24,850 nt of DNA from Chara braunii (GCA_003427395.1 BFEA01000601.1:277082-301931), one strand, 5' to 3'; positions 8,784 to 18,639 are shown, numbered from the stretch's first letter. Notes: generated by a model from the sequence alone, not told the origin. Translations and numbers: made by a program.

Positions 8784-9035
8784 CTAAGCGAAAGGTGCAA
8801 GCTTTGAGGCATGAAAGACTGGGTGAGTGTGTACGTGTCCAGGGACACGAATGACATATGTGGGGCCATCCATCTCATCTCCCACTATATCCAGGACTTC
8901 CCAGGGAGCAAAGTACTGAGGCATTAGTTTACGAGAGATTCCGAATTCCTGTCCTAACTCACTAGCCTTGACCCAGACACGTTCCCCTACCTGAAACGAG
9001 GACTGTCTACGATGTTGATTCTCAGAAGCAAGCAT
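8784..9035 (-). pseudogene. pol: Integrase C-terminal tail domain, element A (inverted)
   Basis: Residues ~10-75 match the DNA-binding C-terminal module of gypsy integrases: SSFQVGERVWVKA, then APWEVLDIVGDEMDGP, then VFHASKLAPF. The same module occurs at 20437-20667. In the integrase frame the region upstream (9036 to ~9240) is also integrase remnant (NNAVQSSTDVSPNQL and a linker), with a stop (TAA) just before the internal Met used here. After the stop at 8784 a few more homologous residues can be read to about 8748, the inversion junction. The chromodomain expected next in this family is missing. Confidence 0.8.
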
Positions 9036-9151
9036 TGCTTACTGAGCTTTCTTCATGTGCTCAACAGCTTCTTGTAGCAACTTCTCATACTGCACACCAT
9101 ACTCAAGTGTGCCTAGAGTTGCAGCGGGTCGGTTTTCAGGTAGGAGGAAGT

Positions 9152-9913
9152 CTAGGGCTGATCTAGGCTTCCATCCCAAGTGCAGCTGATTAGGACTAAC
9201 GTCGGTACTGCTCTGGACAGCATTGTTGTCCAGGCTGGCGGCAGCTGCTCATCCCAGTCATCCTGGCTGGGCTTGATGTAATGCCTCAGCAAGTGCTGTA
9301 CGACTCTGTTCATTTGCTCGGCCTGTCCGTTGCCTTCGGGATGATTCCCTGAAGTCATCTGAAGTTGACTGCCCATCTGTTCTGCAGTCTTCTTCCACAG
9401 CTCACTTGTGAATCGAACATCTCGGTCACTAACGATTGACTTTGGTAAACCAAAGTCACGCACCCAGTTGTCCTTGAACAACTTGATGACATAGTCAGTC
9501 CTTGCGGTCTCTGGCATGGCCACTAGTCTAGCATACTTGGTGAATCGATCGATGATGACAAAAATGTGCCTCTTGCCACTCTTACTAGTCACCAGGGTGT
9601 CCATGAAATCTATGGAAACACTATGTCTTGGACCAGCAGGAATAGGTAAAGGCTTCAACAACCCAAGCGGTGCTTGAGTTCGCGGCTTGTCCCACTGACA
9701 GACCTGACAGGTCTCTACGTACTTCTTTGCGTCATCTAACATTCCGGGCCACCAAAATCGTTGTACTAGATTAACACTCGTCTTCTTGTAGCTGAAGTGC
9801 CCGGTTGCATCATGGCATTCTCCTAAAAACAAACTACGCAAACGTTCACTTGATGGAACTACTAACCTTTTTATTCCGGCCTTATCAAGATAGAGTAGCC
9901 CGTCCACCATCAC
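9152..9913 (-). pseudogene. pol: Integrase core of element A (inverted)
   Basis: Integrase inserts the element cDNA into chromosomes. Residues ~33-73 carry the HHCC zinc-binding domain (H-x4-H in CHDATGH; C-x2-C in CQVC). The RNase H-fold core follows, with all three DDE carboxylates visible: D in SIDFMD, D in IVSDRDVRFTS, E in GNGQAEQMNR. Around residue ~225 (position ~9240) the frame shifts, and the last ~30 residues (PAWTTMLSRAV onward) are out of frame. The true continuation, NNAVQSSTDVSPNQL, is in another frame to about 9036. The ORF is 253 codons, shorter than a full integrase because of that shift. It lies between RNase H and the integrase tail in normal pol order, but on the strand opposite to gag. 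Confidence 0.88.
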
Positions 9914-9943
9914 AAACTCACTTTCCGTGGCCTTGTCTTTTGC

Positions 9944-10408
9944 CTAAAGTTTGCGCAAGATGTCCATCGTGAGAGGGTCTTCCTGATAGGCTCCCGCCAA
10001 TGATTGAGTTACTTCTTCAGATACGCCAAAGTAAGAAACCAGCGCACCTAGGTAGTTTGCTCTACGTGATAGCGCATCTGCAACCTTGTTGTACTCTCTC
10101 TTCAGATACTCAAGCTTGAAGTCATATTGGTCTATGACCTCAATCCATCGCTTGAGTGCGTCAGAAAGAGCCGGTTGAGTCTTGATCCATTTGAGGGTCT
10201 GATGATCAGTCCTCAGATAGAAGAGCCTTCCCAATAGGAAGTGTCTCCAATGGACAAGTGCTAGAGCATAGAGTTCCCTTTCGTAGGTGGATTTTGCCAA
10301 CTTCTTTGATGGCATCTTCTTGCTCATGTACTCGATCAGTCTCAACTTCTTCCCATCCTGCTGCGCCAGCACTGCGCCAATGTCGTATTGGCTTGCGTCA
10401 GTTGTCAC
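9944..10408 (-). pseudogene. pol: RNase H domain of element A (inverted)
   Basis: The Ty3/gypsy RNase H domain degrades the RNA strand of the RNA:DNA hybrid. The catalytic acidic positions are visible: D in TTDASQYDIGAVLAQ, E in STYERELYAL, D in LRTDHQTLKWI, and the closing D in NKVADALSRR. A connection to integrase follows (VSEEVTQSLAGAYQEDP). Upstream, 10409-10531 encodes the RT connection in other frames (PLTNLTRLDTPWDWSDECES), so there are frameshifts near 10545 and 10420. The downstream stop separates it from integrase. Confidence 0.88.
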
Positions 10409-10531
10409 TATGAATGCTTGTGAGGATCGGGAACCATGAGGACCTCATGATTCATGAGTGCATGCTTCGATCTCTTGAAAGCACTCTCGCACTCATCACT
10501 CCAGTCCCACGGTGTGTCAAGTCGAGTTAGA

Positions 10532-10904
10532 TTAGTCAAAGGGAGAGGCGATTGTAGAATAGTTCTTTACGAAGTTCCTATAGTAGCCGCACATTCCTAA
10601 GAATGATCTGACCTCAGTGATTGTCTGAGGTCGTGGCCAGTCTCGAATACTAGCCACCTTCGCATCTTCCGGCCTAATCCCCTCCGCGGATACTTCATGA
10701 CACAAGTATAGTAACTTAGTGCGACCAAATTCACACTTCTCTAAGTTGACCTTATACTTGTGCTGACGCAGGAGTGAGAGTACAGTCTCAACGTGCTTTG
10801 CGTGCTCCTCAGCAGACTTACTAAAGATCAGAATGTTGTCAAGGTATACCACGACAAACTTATCTAAATGGTCATGGAAGATCCGATTCATAGCGTGCTG
10901 AAAT
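10532..10904 (-). pseudogene. pol: Reverse transcriptase palm/thumb of element A (inverted, truncated)
   Basis: Starts at the LTR junction and reads TFQ then HAMNRIFHDHLDKFVVVYL, the RT segment carrying the catalytic box. The box is Y-L-D-N-ILIFS; Ty3/gypsy RTs usually have Y-x-D-D, so the second Asp is Asn here (codon AAC at 10837-10835). Next come HKYKVNLEKCEFGRTKLLYL and EVRSFLGMCGYYRNFVKNYS, standard thumb-region motifs. Fingers and motif A (the first catalytic Asp) are absent: about 95 residues are missing between this piece and the + strand fragment ending at 8743. The copy is therefore inactive. Frame is lost near 10545. Confidence 0.85.
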
Positions 10905-10905
10905 G

Positions 10906-11935
10906 TGCCCGCCCTAAGTGAAGGCGGGCCAGCAAATCAACAAGAGCCCTCTGTGCAAACATTTCCCGAAGTGGGGTCCATACAGTTGCAGCACGCCAGT
11001 TGGTTGGAGTGCACCGAGTCTCGAATCTCTGCAAATGTGGAGATCCCAGGGCCTCTGAGTTAGTTAGGCCCTGGGCACTTGAACGTGAGGCCGACAATGC
11101 ATGCTGGGTATAGAGGCCGAAAATGCCAAAGGGGAATCGGCCCAGTATCTGAATCTGGCCGCAGGCCTTGACGAAAGAGGCGCAACTGCATCACCCGGGC
11201 CCCAACTGCATCGGGCCTGGGTTCAGGCACTGGGGCCCAGTCACAGGCTGAAGGGAGGCCGCCCACACGCAGCACTGGCATATAGGCAAGCAGGGCGAGT
11301 GGGCAGGATCTTGGCCATTGCGGGCAATGCCGGCACGCTGCGCTAATGCGAGCTGCTGCGCTGCGCTAGGACGAGGTGCAAGACAGGCAGGCGCTAGGCA
11401 GTAGGGCGCTGCCTGTGCGCTGTGCGCTGNNNNNNNNNNNNNNNNNNNNNNNNNNNNNNNNNNNNNNNNNNNNNNNNNNNNNNNNNNNNNNNNNNNNNNN
11501 NNNNNNNNNNNNNNNNNNNNNNNNNNNNNNNNNNNNNNNNNNNNNNNNNNNNNNNNNNNNNNNNNNNNNNNNNNNNNNNNNNNNNNNNNNNNNNNNNNNN
11601 NNNNNNNNNNNNNNNNNNNGAGGTCGGCATTGGTGTTGACATCATCACTCGCTGGTAGTCAAGTTGTCTGGTTGCTTTCATTGCTGTAGTTGTAGGCTTA
11701 GGCTGTAGAGTAGACAGGGCGCTTGGCGCCATTCACAAGAGAGAGCTAGATTGGGTTATGCTGTTGGTGTTGCCCTGTTGGGCTTGGACATTGACTCACG
11801 ATTCTTCTGTATCATTCTCAAATGGATGGTTACTCGGTTCCATTGTGCTATCTGCTCTGGCTTTGACTACATGGACTTCAGTGTGATTTTTGCAATCTGG
11901 ATTTCTGTGCTTCGTCCATATTCATGTTCCTTGCA
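10906..11935 (+). mobile_element. Second LTR copy of element A (direct orientation)
   Basis: Homologous to 3794-4740 from TGCCCGCC to CCTTGCA, differing by about a dozen substitutions by eye, one ~20-nt duplication near 11190-11210, small indels, and a 190-nt N gap where copy 1 has 127 nt. It abuts the reversed RT at 10904. No PBS follows (the flank is TTTGGCAGATGCC), so it is a 3' or solo LTR. The 5-bp flanks do not form an obvious target duplication with copy 1 (CCTAG versus TTTGG). Confidence 0.8.
11430..11619. other. Assembly gap (190 N)
   Basis: A run of N inside the second LTR. Frames predicted across it are meaningless. Confidence 0.99.
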
Positions 11936-12323
11936 TTTGGCAGATGCCTGTTCACATTTTGACCCACCTTGTCTATTCACGGCCAGATCTGCCTGTCTTT
12001 AATGCCAGCCCAATTTTCTTATCTAGGCCGTGTTGCTGAGACAGCAGGGGAAGAGCTGGGGCCGAGTATGGACACAGGTCACATGTTTTTATGTCCGGGC
12101 CAGTGTCCGGTCACACGGCCTCTTGGCTCTGTCACATTACATCTTTTCCTCCCATTAGTGATCTTCGGACTTTGCAGTGCCCAGATCATGACAGCCCTCC
12201 CGCCTCCCTCTCTCTCTCTCTCACGTGCAGTGAGGACAGAGATATTAAGTCTCTCTCTCACTTGCAGCGTCGGTTGTTTGACATTAACGCCTAGTCCTGA
12301 CATTACTTGTACCAAGTCACTGT
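11936..12323. other. Non-coding flank, no recognisable gene
   Basis: Mixed sequence with short CT runs near 12210-12225 and 12250-12260 that recur beside CTTGCAG and CGTGCAG words. Frames here are short or driven by CT repeats. Confidence 0.5.
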
Positions 12324-12381
12324 CAAGGGTCGAAGGAGCTTGGGCCCTCTCTCTCTCTCTCAAGGGTCGAGGGAGCTTGGG

Positions 12382-12446
<65 letters not shown>

Positions 12447-12447
12447 A

Positions 12448-12481
<34 letters not shown>

Positions 12482-12501
12482 CTGTGTGTGTGTGTGTGTG
12501 T
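12324..12501. repeat. 37-bp duplication leading into compound microsatellite
   Basis: CAAGGGTCGAAGGAGCTTGG at 12324 repeats at 12361 with one change, each copy ending in CT repeats. The second CT run extends to 12445 (about 31 units). It is followed by (CTAT)8 to about 12480 and (GT)9 to about 12501. Confidence 0.9.
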
Positions 12502-12576
12502 TACAAATTATCACCACAACTTCCTCTATTCCGCCCAGATGAGTAGATCCAAAGTCATAGCAACTTTACCTATATT

Positions 12577-12730
12577 GCAGGCAATGAAGCATGCTCGAGA
12601 TGAGCCAATCCACCAATGAGACAGTTTGCTTGTGAAGTCAATATCTATTCAGAACCTTACCTTTAATCAGACAAGGAATCTCACTTTTACACAAGCAATG
12701 CAACACACTCGAGATGGGTCATCCCAACAG
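12577..12730. repeat. Diverged pair of ~38-bp repeats
   Basis: GCAATGAAGCATGCTCGAG near 12582 and GCAATGCAACACACTCGAG near 12697 share flanks (AGATGAGCCAATCC versus AGATGGGTCATCCC) and lie about 116 bp apart. Origin unknown. Confidence 0.55.
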
Positions 12731-12742
12731 CAAAAAGAATAC

Positions 12743-12744
<2 letters not shown>

Positions 12745-12788
<44 letters not shown>

Positions 12789-12865
12789 TGTGAGTGTGTG
12801 TGTGTGTGTGAAATAAGAAGCAGAAGAGGGAGAAGAAGAAGAAAAGGGAGGAGAAGGAGATAGTG
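12745..12865. repeat. Interrupted (TG)n followed by purine-rich GAA tract
   Basis: TG repeats run 12745-12810, interrupted by CGCG and GAG. A GAA/GGA-rich purine tract follows to about 12865. The HTHTHT peptides on the other strand are artefacts of the repeat. Confidence 0.9.
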
Positions 12866-12983
12866 GTTATGGAGGGTCGGAGAAGTAGCAGGGAGCACAA
12901 GAGGAAGAAGGAAACTCCTCTTTCTCACCTGACACTGACAGAGCTCATGAATACTGACCAGCGAAGACGGTGGCTCTCTGATG

Positions 12984-13550
12984 CAGGTAAGTCACACCTA
13001 GCCCTCCCCTCGGCTATGCCTCCCCAGCCTCTGCACCCGCTCTATCTCCTACTCTTCTATCTGCCATCCTAGCGCAGCTCGAATCAACCTGGCGCTGCTC
13101 TCCAGCAGCACGCCGCCGCCCAAGTGCGCACCAGCAGACTGAATGGCGATGCTGAGAACAGGCCCAGTGATATACCGCTGGGCCTGGCTGCAGTCCTACC
13201 GGTGAGCGATCAGGACCGTCTGACCTAGTGTGCGATCGATGGTCCTGATCACAGGCCGAAGTCCTGGTCCTACGTTCCTGGCCTGGAACAGCCTGCTTGG
13301 GTCCCTACTGGACGTCCAGGCCTCCGTGCCGGCGCAGAAGGGTCCTCAGGACTGGGCCAGGGACAAACAAACGAGTGCCTGGTCCAGTCCCAAATACAGC
13401 CGAACCTGAAAACCGCTGGTCCGAACAGCCATCTGCCTACTCGGACAGAAAGACAAGTCCAAAATGACCCCTCTTGAGAAAGATAAAAATAGAACAGAGA
13501 AAACTCAGTCCTGAACTCACTCCGCAAAAACAAATAATTAAATAACACAA
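12984..13550 (+). repeat. Dispersed repeat, copy 2 (collinear with 1382-1792)
   Basis: It begins with the exact donor string CAGGTAAGT (12984-12992). In the same order as copy 1 it has a C/T-rich tract, CCAGCAGCACGCCGCC near 13105, the inverted repeat GGCCCAG (13161-13167) / CTGGGCC (13178-13184), CTTGGGTCCCTACTGGACGTCC near 13293-13315, AAACCG, and an A/T-rich tail (AAATAATTAAATAA near 13530). It is longer and diverged. The upstream 12863-12983 frame (RRSSREHKRKKETP) could be chance. Confidence 0.5.
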
Positions 13551-13658
13551 TGCTCAATGGAGCAATGTCGGGCCTGAGGAGGCATAAGTAGGAACCCCTA
13601 GGATGCTACACAGGGAGAGCATGTGTGGACACACTCCAATCGATAAAGCCTGACACAA

Positions 13659-13662
<4 letters not shown>

Positions 13663-13745
<83 letters not shown>
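13663..13745. repeat. (CA)n then (GA)n compound microsatellite
   Basis: CA repeats from about 13663 to 13710 with one interruption (AGAACAC), then GA repeats to 13745. Sequence to 14177 shows no gene. Confidence 0.9.
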
Positions 13746-14420
<675 letters not shown>

Positions 14421-14878
14421 CACAACAACACACCGTGCTGCGCCACCAGACACCGCACACAGGCAAAATCGGGTGTTTGCGTGGTGCGGTTTGACTGCCC
14501 ATTTTTGGGTATCACAGAAAACTGATCTGTTTGCATCACTGACAGACTGACACAAACAGCAGATCAAATGTATTTAATTTCCCTTCCCTTTGTCCTTCTC
14601 TCCTTCCTCCCCCACCTCCCTCCCACAACCACCCCTGTCACCCATCCTCCCCTTCCACATTTCATTCACAAAAGCCAGCAATGACCTTGGAGAAGTCTTG
14701 CGCAAAAAAATAAGCGAAGGTTAACGGAGGCCCACAATTTCAGACACCTTGTCATGCCATTTATAACAAAACCCAAGGGCCATTTTAATGAAAGGCATTC
14801 CACAATGCAGACCCCAAATTCGAATTTCAGGCTGAAGGTCTCAAGCCAAGGGAGGCCAAGTCGGCCAGTTCAGAAAGG
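14421..14878. other. Non-coding, pyrimidine-rich in part
   Basis: 14580-14670 is strongly C/T-rich on the plus strand. No gene or further repeat recognised. Confidence 0.5.
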
Positions 14879-15117
14879 TCACAGTCAGCTACCTTTAGGA
14901 GTCCAGTCCAACAGGCACCCAGTAAACAGTCACATCCCAAAGGCAAAAGTTGCATTCTGTGAGCAAAAGTCACGTCTCATATTGAAAAGTCATGTCCCAC
15001 AGGCAAAGGACACTTCTCCAGGCAAAAGGTCAATCCCAGAGGGCCAGAGGCAAGAGTCACAACCCACAGTCAAACGTGATGTTCCACAGGTGAAAAGTCG
15101 TGACTCACAGACTCAAG
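14879..15117. repeat. 20-bp minisatellite, about 10 degenerate units
   Basis: Units close to GTCACRTCCCACAGGCAAAA begin at 14929, 14949, 14969, 14989, 15009 and 15029, exactly 20 bp apart. Further units start at 15056, 15076 and 15097, and two looser ones at 14879 and 14901. Because 20 is not a multiple of 3, the predicted 126-residue frame over it (SHIPKAK, SHVPQAK, DVPQVK) is probably a by-product of the repeat. Confidence 0.8.
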
Positions 15118-15472
15118 CAGCAGCACACCAATGAAAATTCGAAAAAAGTACCAGGCCTTGACATTCTGAAGCAAGCAGGCCGTGGGCATGTAGTACCGGG
15201 TCCAAGTCAAGCCAAAGGACGCAGAGGCTGGGACGAGTTGAGGCTCAGTCCAAGTCGATATAAGGACTGGCAAGCCACATTTCGGGGAGATGGCTCATTC
15301 GCCAAAAGTGTGGAAGTGCTGCTGAAGCGCTTGCGCACTATGCGAGTGGCATGTGCGCAAGAGCCCTGCTGGGCAGCCCTGCACTGAGAGGGAAGGCGGC
15401 CATAGCCGCATAAGTTAGTAGTAGGGATAAAGCTGAGTAGCAGCGGATGTATTCAGAGTCAAGATTCTCACG

Positions 15473-15474
<2 letters not shown>
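15118..15474. other. Non-coding stretch, no recognisable gene
   Basis: Contains an isolated TATA-like ATATAAGG at 15258-15265. Without a defined LTR start I cannot assign it as a promoter. Confidence 0.4.

Positions 15475-15525
<51 letters not shown>
15475..15525. repeat. (GA)n microsatellite
   Basis: About 25 GA units, followed by imperfect GA-rich sequence to about 15610. Confidence 0.95.
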
Positions 15526-15526
<1 letters not shown>

Positions 15527-15951
15527 ACATGCATAAAGAAGACCAGGAGAGACATAGAGAGAGAGAAGATAGAGAGAAAGAAAGAGAGAGTGAGCCAGGG
15601 AGAGAAGAGAGTCACCTACCTTAGATGAGCATGCTGTTATTGGGTTGCTGAATTCTGCGATGTCGAGTGCTTGGTGACTGGATCTCCGAAACTGTTTAAT
15701 GTGTGTAATGACCCATCAAAAACACAGACTGAGAACAGTGCTGATTTCTGGGATTTGCCGCTGGAATGAATGCCTTGCTGAGATTCCCGCATTCTGCTGT
15801 GGTTTCCATGTCTGCGTGTGTGTGTGCGTGCCTGCTGGTTTGCATGCCTATCTGAGTGCTTGTCGGCTGAGTGTGTGTGTGACCCGCAAGGGTACTTGTT
15901 GGTTGAAAGGCCCCCCAGGGCCGGTACTTACCTGTGGCCGTGACTTTGAGG

Positions 15952-16160
15952 GTTGCAGCGGGGAAAACACTCTAGTAGCGGGGGTAGGCCCGCGACACAG
16001 AGCAGCGGGAAAAACACTCAAGTAGCAGGTAGGCCGGTACCACTCAAGTAGTGGTAGAAGTGTCGGAAACTGGAGGCCGAGCAGAACAAGACAAAAAGTT
16101 GGCATTTTTAGAGGCCCAGTAGCGGTAGGTTAGAGGTAGGCCGGTACCAGTCCAAGTAGC
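15952..16160. repeat. Degenerate direct repeats around GCAGCGGGAAAAACACTC and TAGGCCGGTACC
   Basis: GCAGCGGGGAAAACACTCTA (15955) recurs at 16002 as GCAGCGGGAAAAACACTCAA, each followed by GTAGC and GTAGGCC. GTAGGCCGGTACC occurs near 16027 and again near 16137, each followed by CAAGTAG. The 15526-15951 interval holds no recognisable gene, only short TG runs. A minus-strand exact donor string CAGGTAAGT lies at 15934-15926. Confidence 0.6.
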
Positions 16161-16299
16161 CCGGGTCTAGGGCCTGTCCGGACGATAGCAGAGCCTGCAA
16201 TGATGTTTCCCTCCGAAAGGGAGGAGGTACCGGTTGCTGGGAGGCCGCTCGGCCTAGGAAGTCACCGCCCAAGAGGCCAGTAGGCCGCTATATCTTCNN

Positions 16300-16318
16300 G
16301 AGGAGCAAGTAGCTCCTC
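16300..16318. other. Perfect 7-bp hairpin beside two N
   Basis: GAGGAGC (16300-16306) and GCTCCTC (16312-16318) enclose AAGTA, directly after NN at 16298-16299. The rest of 16161-16614 shows no gene. Confidence 0.7.
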
Positions 16319-16614
16319 CTCATTTGCGGTATGCAAGGATTGGCGACATGCTGCTGAGCGAAGCACTGGACTGGTACAGCGCTGCCTGGAGGTGAAGGGC
16401 AGCTGGGCGCTCAGCCTGGCTATGGCGAGCAGCCCAGCCTGAGGAGGAGGAAGAAGGGAGCAAAGGAGGAGAGTGGCGAGGCACCTACCTCGCTATGGTG
16501 AACACCATGTTCATCACCTTGTTGGGCGCTGCATCTTGAAGGCCCGAGTTGGGGTAGTGCCGCACCAAGGAAGCTTGAGGCAGAGTCAGGCATGGGGGCT
16601 TAGTCAGCAGCGAC

Positions 16615-16696
16615 ATAGCTGCTTTGGGTTTTCCTTTGGACAGGAGTGCAGCGCTATAGCTGCTTTGGGTTGTCCTTTGGACAGGAGGGCAGTGCC
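16615..16696. repeat. 41-bp tandem duplication
   Basis: ATAGCTGCTTTGGGTTTTCC at 16615 repeats at 16656 with few changes (GGACAGGAGTGCAG versus GGACAGGAGGGCAG). Confidence 0.9.
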
Positions 16697-16762
16697 CTAA
16701 GTAGTCTGCCATATCCTAGGCATCTGAGAGGAGGAAGGAGGAGGGAAGCCATAGCTACGGTG

Positions 16763-16976
16763 GACTTGTTGTTGTTGTTGTTGTTGCGTCAACAGTAAGA
16801 GGCAACTTCGGATATTGATTCTGGTTCATCCACTCATTGTTATTATTATTATTATTGGGAAGAGGAATAAGATTGAAGTTGAGGAGGAGGAGGAGGGTGG
16901 AGAGAGAAGGCAGGTTTGTCATTGGTCTCGCTGGTGTACATCTACTTCTTCTTCTTCTCCTCCTCCTTCTTCTTTC

Positions 16977-17008
<32 letters not shown>

Positions 17009-17015
17009 TCTCTGT
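16763..17015. repeat. Cluster of trinucleotide repeats (TTG, TTA, GAG, CTT)
   Basis: (TTG)n at about 16766-16787, (TTA)n about 16838-16857, GAG-rich about 16878-16900, (CTT)n about 16944-17010 with interruptions. Peptide runs of E, R, L, S or F in frames here are repeat artefacts. Confidence 0.85.
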
Positions 17016-17119
17016 TCTCTGGTCTCTATCTCTTTGCAAGTGCTTTCATTCCTTTCGCAATTGGGTGGCATTGTCTTTCATTGTGAATTTGCACTTTGGG
17101 AATGACCAGCATCGTAACA
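17016..17119 (+). mobile_element. 3' end of an LTR (element B); 5' boundary not determined
   Basis: The sequence ends GTAACA, giving the CA terminus, 2 nt before a tRNA-Met PBS at 17122. That marks an LTR end. I could not find a partner copy in the window, so the LTR start is unknown; it may include the trinucleotide cluster. The end differs from those of A (CCTTGCA) and D (TGTCACA). Confidence 0.6.
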
Positions 17120-17121
17120 AG

Positions 17122-17133
17122 TGGTATCGGAGC
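17122..17133 (+). other. PBS of element B, initiator tRNA-Met type
   Basis: TGGTATCGGAGC, identical to the sites at 4744 and 21666. Confidence 0.85.
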
Positions 17134-17169
17134 GGACTTACTTGCTGGCGAGAGGTGTTAGTCACCCTA

Positions 17170-17218
17170 AACCTAATTCCGAACTAGGTTAGGGCTAACC
17201 TAATCTCGGATTAGGGTT
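17170..17218 (+). other. Two adjacent leader hairpins with TTAGGG-like arms
   Basis: AACCTA (17170-17175) pairs perfectly with TAGGTT (17185-17190). AACCTAAT (17197-17204) pairs with ATTAGGGTT (17210-17218) with one bulged G around loop CTCGG. They start 37 nt after the PBS, where retroelement packaging or dimerisation structures often lie; that role is inference only. Confidence 0.5.
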
Positions 17219-17669
17219 GGGAAGTTAGGGTTAAGAGGGGCAGTGAGGTACGTGGATACTGCCCCCCACCTCGTTAGGTCATGTAGGGTCAACATCAGAC
17301 CTGACCACGTTGCTTGTGTGATTGGATGGGGTGGCGGGACACAAAGGAGGCTGATTGGAGTAAGTGAGAGGGAGTAGAGAGTGAGAGGTACTCGCACCTG
17401 GAATCTGCACTTCAAGAAGACATTGAGTGACTTTTGGGCTTCCCCTCAAGAGGGAGACTTGATCGGAGGCTTGCCATATCTGCATCGAAGAGATGCAAGT
17501 TGCTACTTTGGTCTTAAGACATCGACGGGGGATCCGGTGTTGTAACAGGGCTGTAGGGAGGCCCTCGTAGTCATTCTAGGACACTTTGTGTAGTGGTAGC
17601 TAGCGATCAGGAGGACTTGTAAGAGAGGGGGGTGAGTCGTTATCCATCTTTGGAGGCCGGGCCTCACAG

Positions 17670-17914
17670 GTAAGTGTCGTGTGACCTGGTTATAGTTGCT
17701 TGGCGCTTCATGGCCTGTTGGGGTGTGCTGGGCTCTCTTCCTCTTCTCTGCGGTCTCGGTTGTGTGTGTGAGCATGTGGATTGCTTTCTCACCTCATGGA
17801 TGGATGGATGATGTATCTTGTTCTCAACGACATATCTTTCTACGGTGCATTGTCTTTTCATTTCTGAACGGTTGTAGGGGCAGTTCTTGCTGAAAGTTGT
17901 CTTTTCCTTTTCAG
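17670..17914 (+). other. Candidate intron in the leader of element B
   Basis: The donor is CAG|GTAAGT (exon end 17669). The acceptor is TTTTCCTTTTCAG ending at 17914, with a long pyrimidine run. The 245-nt interval lies in the untranslated leader between PBS (17122) and gag (~18670). No branch point was verified. Confidence 0.45.
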
Positions 17915-18516
17915 TATGGTAGAGGCAGTTTGGGACTGACTTGGTACACCTATCTCGTCGATCCTGGTCCACAACCTACTTGGGACCTTGGGGACTCAGT
18001 GGGACCAGGCCCAACGGGACAGGACCTTTAGGGCCCAAATCTGTTGTCATCAATGCATCTCTTTGTTGTGCTGAATTTGGGGGACATACGGCTAGTAAGG
18101 GCATTCCTTTCAAGGGGAACTTGACTGGTCTTACTGTAAGTTCTCACATACTGCCCCGCGTCTGGCTCGACGACCGTCTGCACCCCTCAAAATCTCCATT
18201 GGTGCAGCTAGTTTTCTTCGCTGACCTATTGTGGTACATGCTCCTTGTCAGATTAGACAAGAGGGGATCTCCAACTAATCTGATCGGCCCATTCAATAAG
18301 TCAGTCCTCTCTTTCGTTTTTTTTATTGCGTAATTTCTTTATTCTGCTACGTGAATGCCATTCTCTAAGTCCAAATGAATTGCCGCTCCGACTAGTTCTA
18401 CCCTCTTCCCTTTGTGATTTACTGTTTTTCTTTTATTTGAACTATCTATGTCCGATATTGAGACGCGTGCGCACAAAGTGGAAAGAGAGAAAAGGGAGAG
18501 AGAAGGTGTTCTTTTC
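17915..18516 (+). other. Remaining leader of element B
   Basis: About 600 bp with no recognisable domain. An open frame from 18448 (MSDIETRAHKVEREK) runs into the tandem repeat that precedes gag and may be an N-terminal extension of gag. Confidence 0.4.
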
Positions 18517-18639
18517 GAGAGTGTGAGGGGTAAGAGGAGTGTTCGTCCAAAAGTGAGCAAAGTGCGGACCCCTCTTGAGAGTGTGAGGAGGGGTAAGACG
18601 AGTGTTCGTCCAAAAGTGAGCGAAGTGCGGACCCCTCTT
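18517..18639 (+). repeat. Tandem duplication of 60/63 bp, in frame
   Basis: GAGAGTGTGAGGGGTAAGAG at 18517 and GAGAGTGTGAGGAGGGGTAA at 18577 begin two units that share GTGTTCGTCCAAAAGTGAGC and GTGCGGACCCCTCTT. Unit lengths 60 and 63 keep a frame open, giving the repeated peptide SVRPKVS-VRTPLE. Confidence 0.85.

Noticed and set aside
12079-12619. Long frames rich in SLSLSL or RERERE
   Set aside because: Produced by CT/GA microsatellites.
12863-13072. Host exon ending at the CAGGTAAGT donor
   Set aside because: The peptide is low-complexity, no acceptor or homolog is recognisable, and the donor belongs to a repeated sequence.
14929-15117. CRISPR-like appearance of regularly spaced repeats
   Set aside because: The units are contiguous 20-bp degenerate repeats without unique spacers, in a eukaryotic context.
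15258-15265. ATATAAGG as an LTR promoter TATA box
   Set aside because: The LTR boundaries around it are unknown, so the match is not informative.
17160-17235. Interstitial telomere array
   Set aside because: Only a few TTAGGG/CCCTAA words, mostly within hairpin arms and not in tandem.
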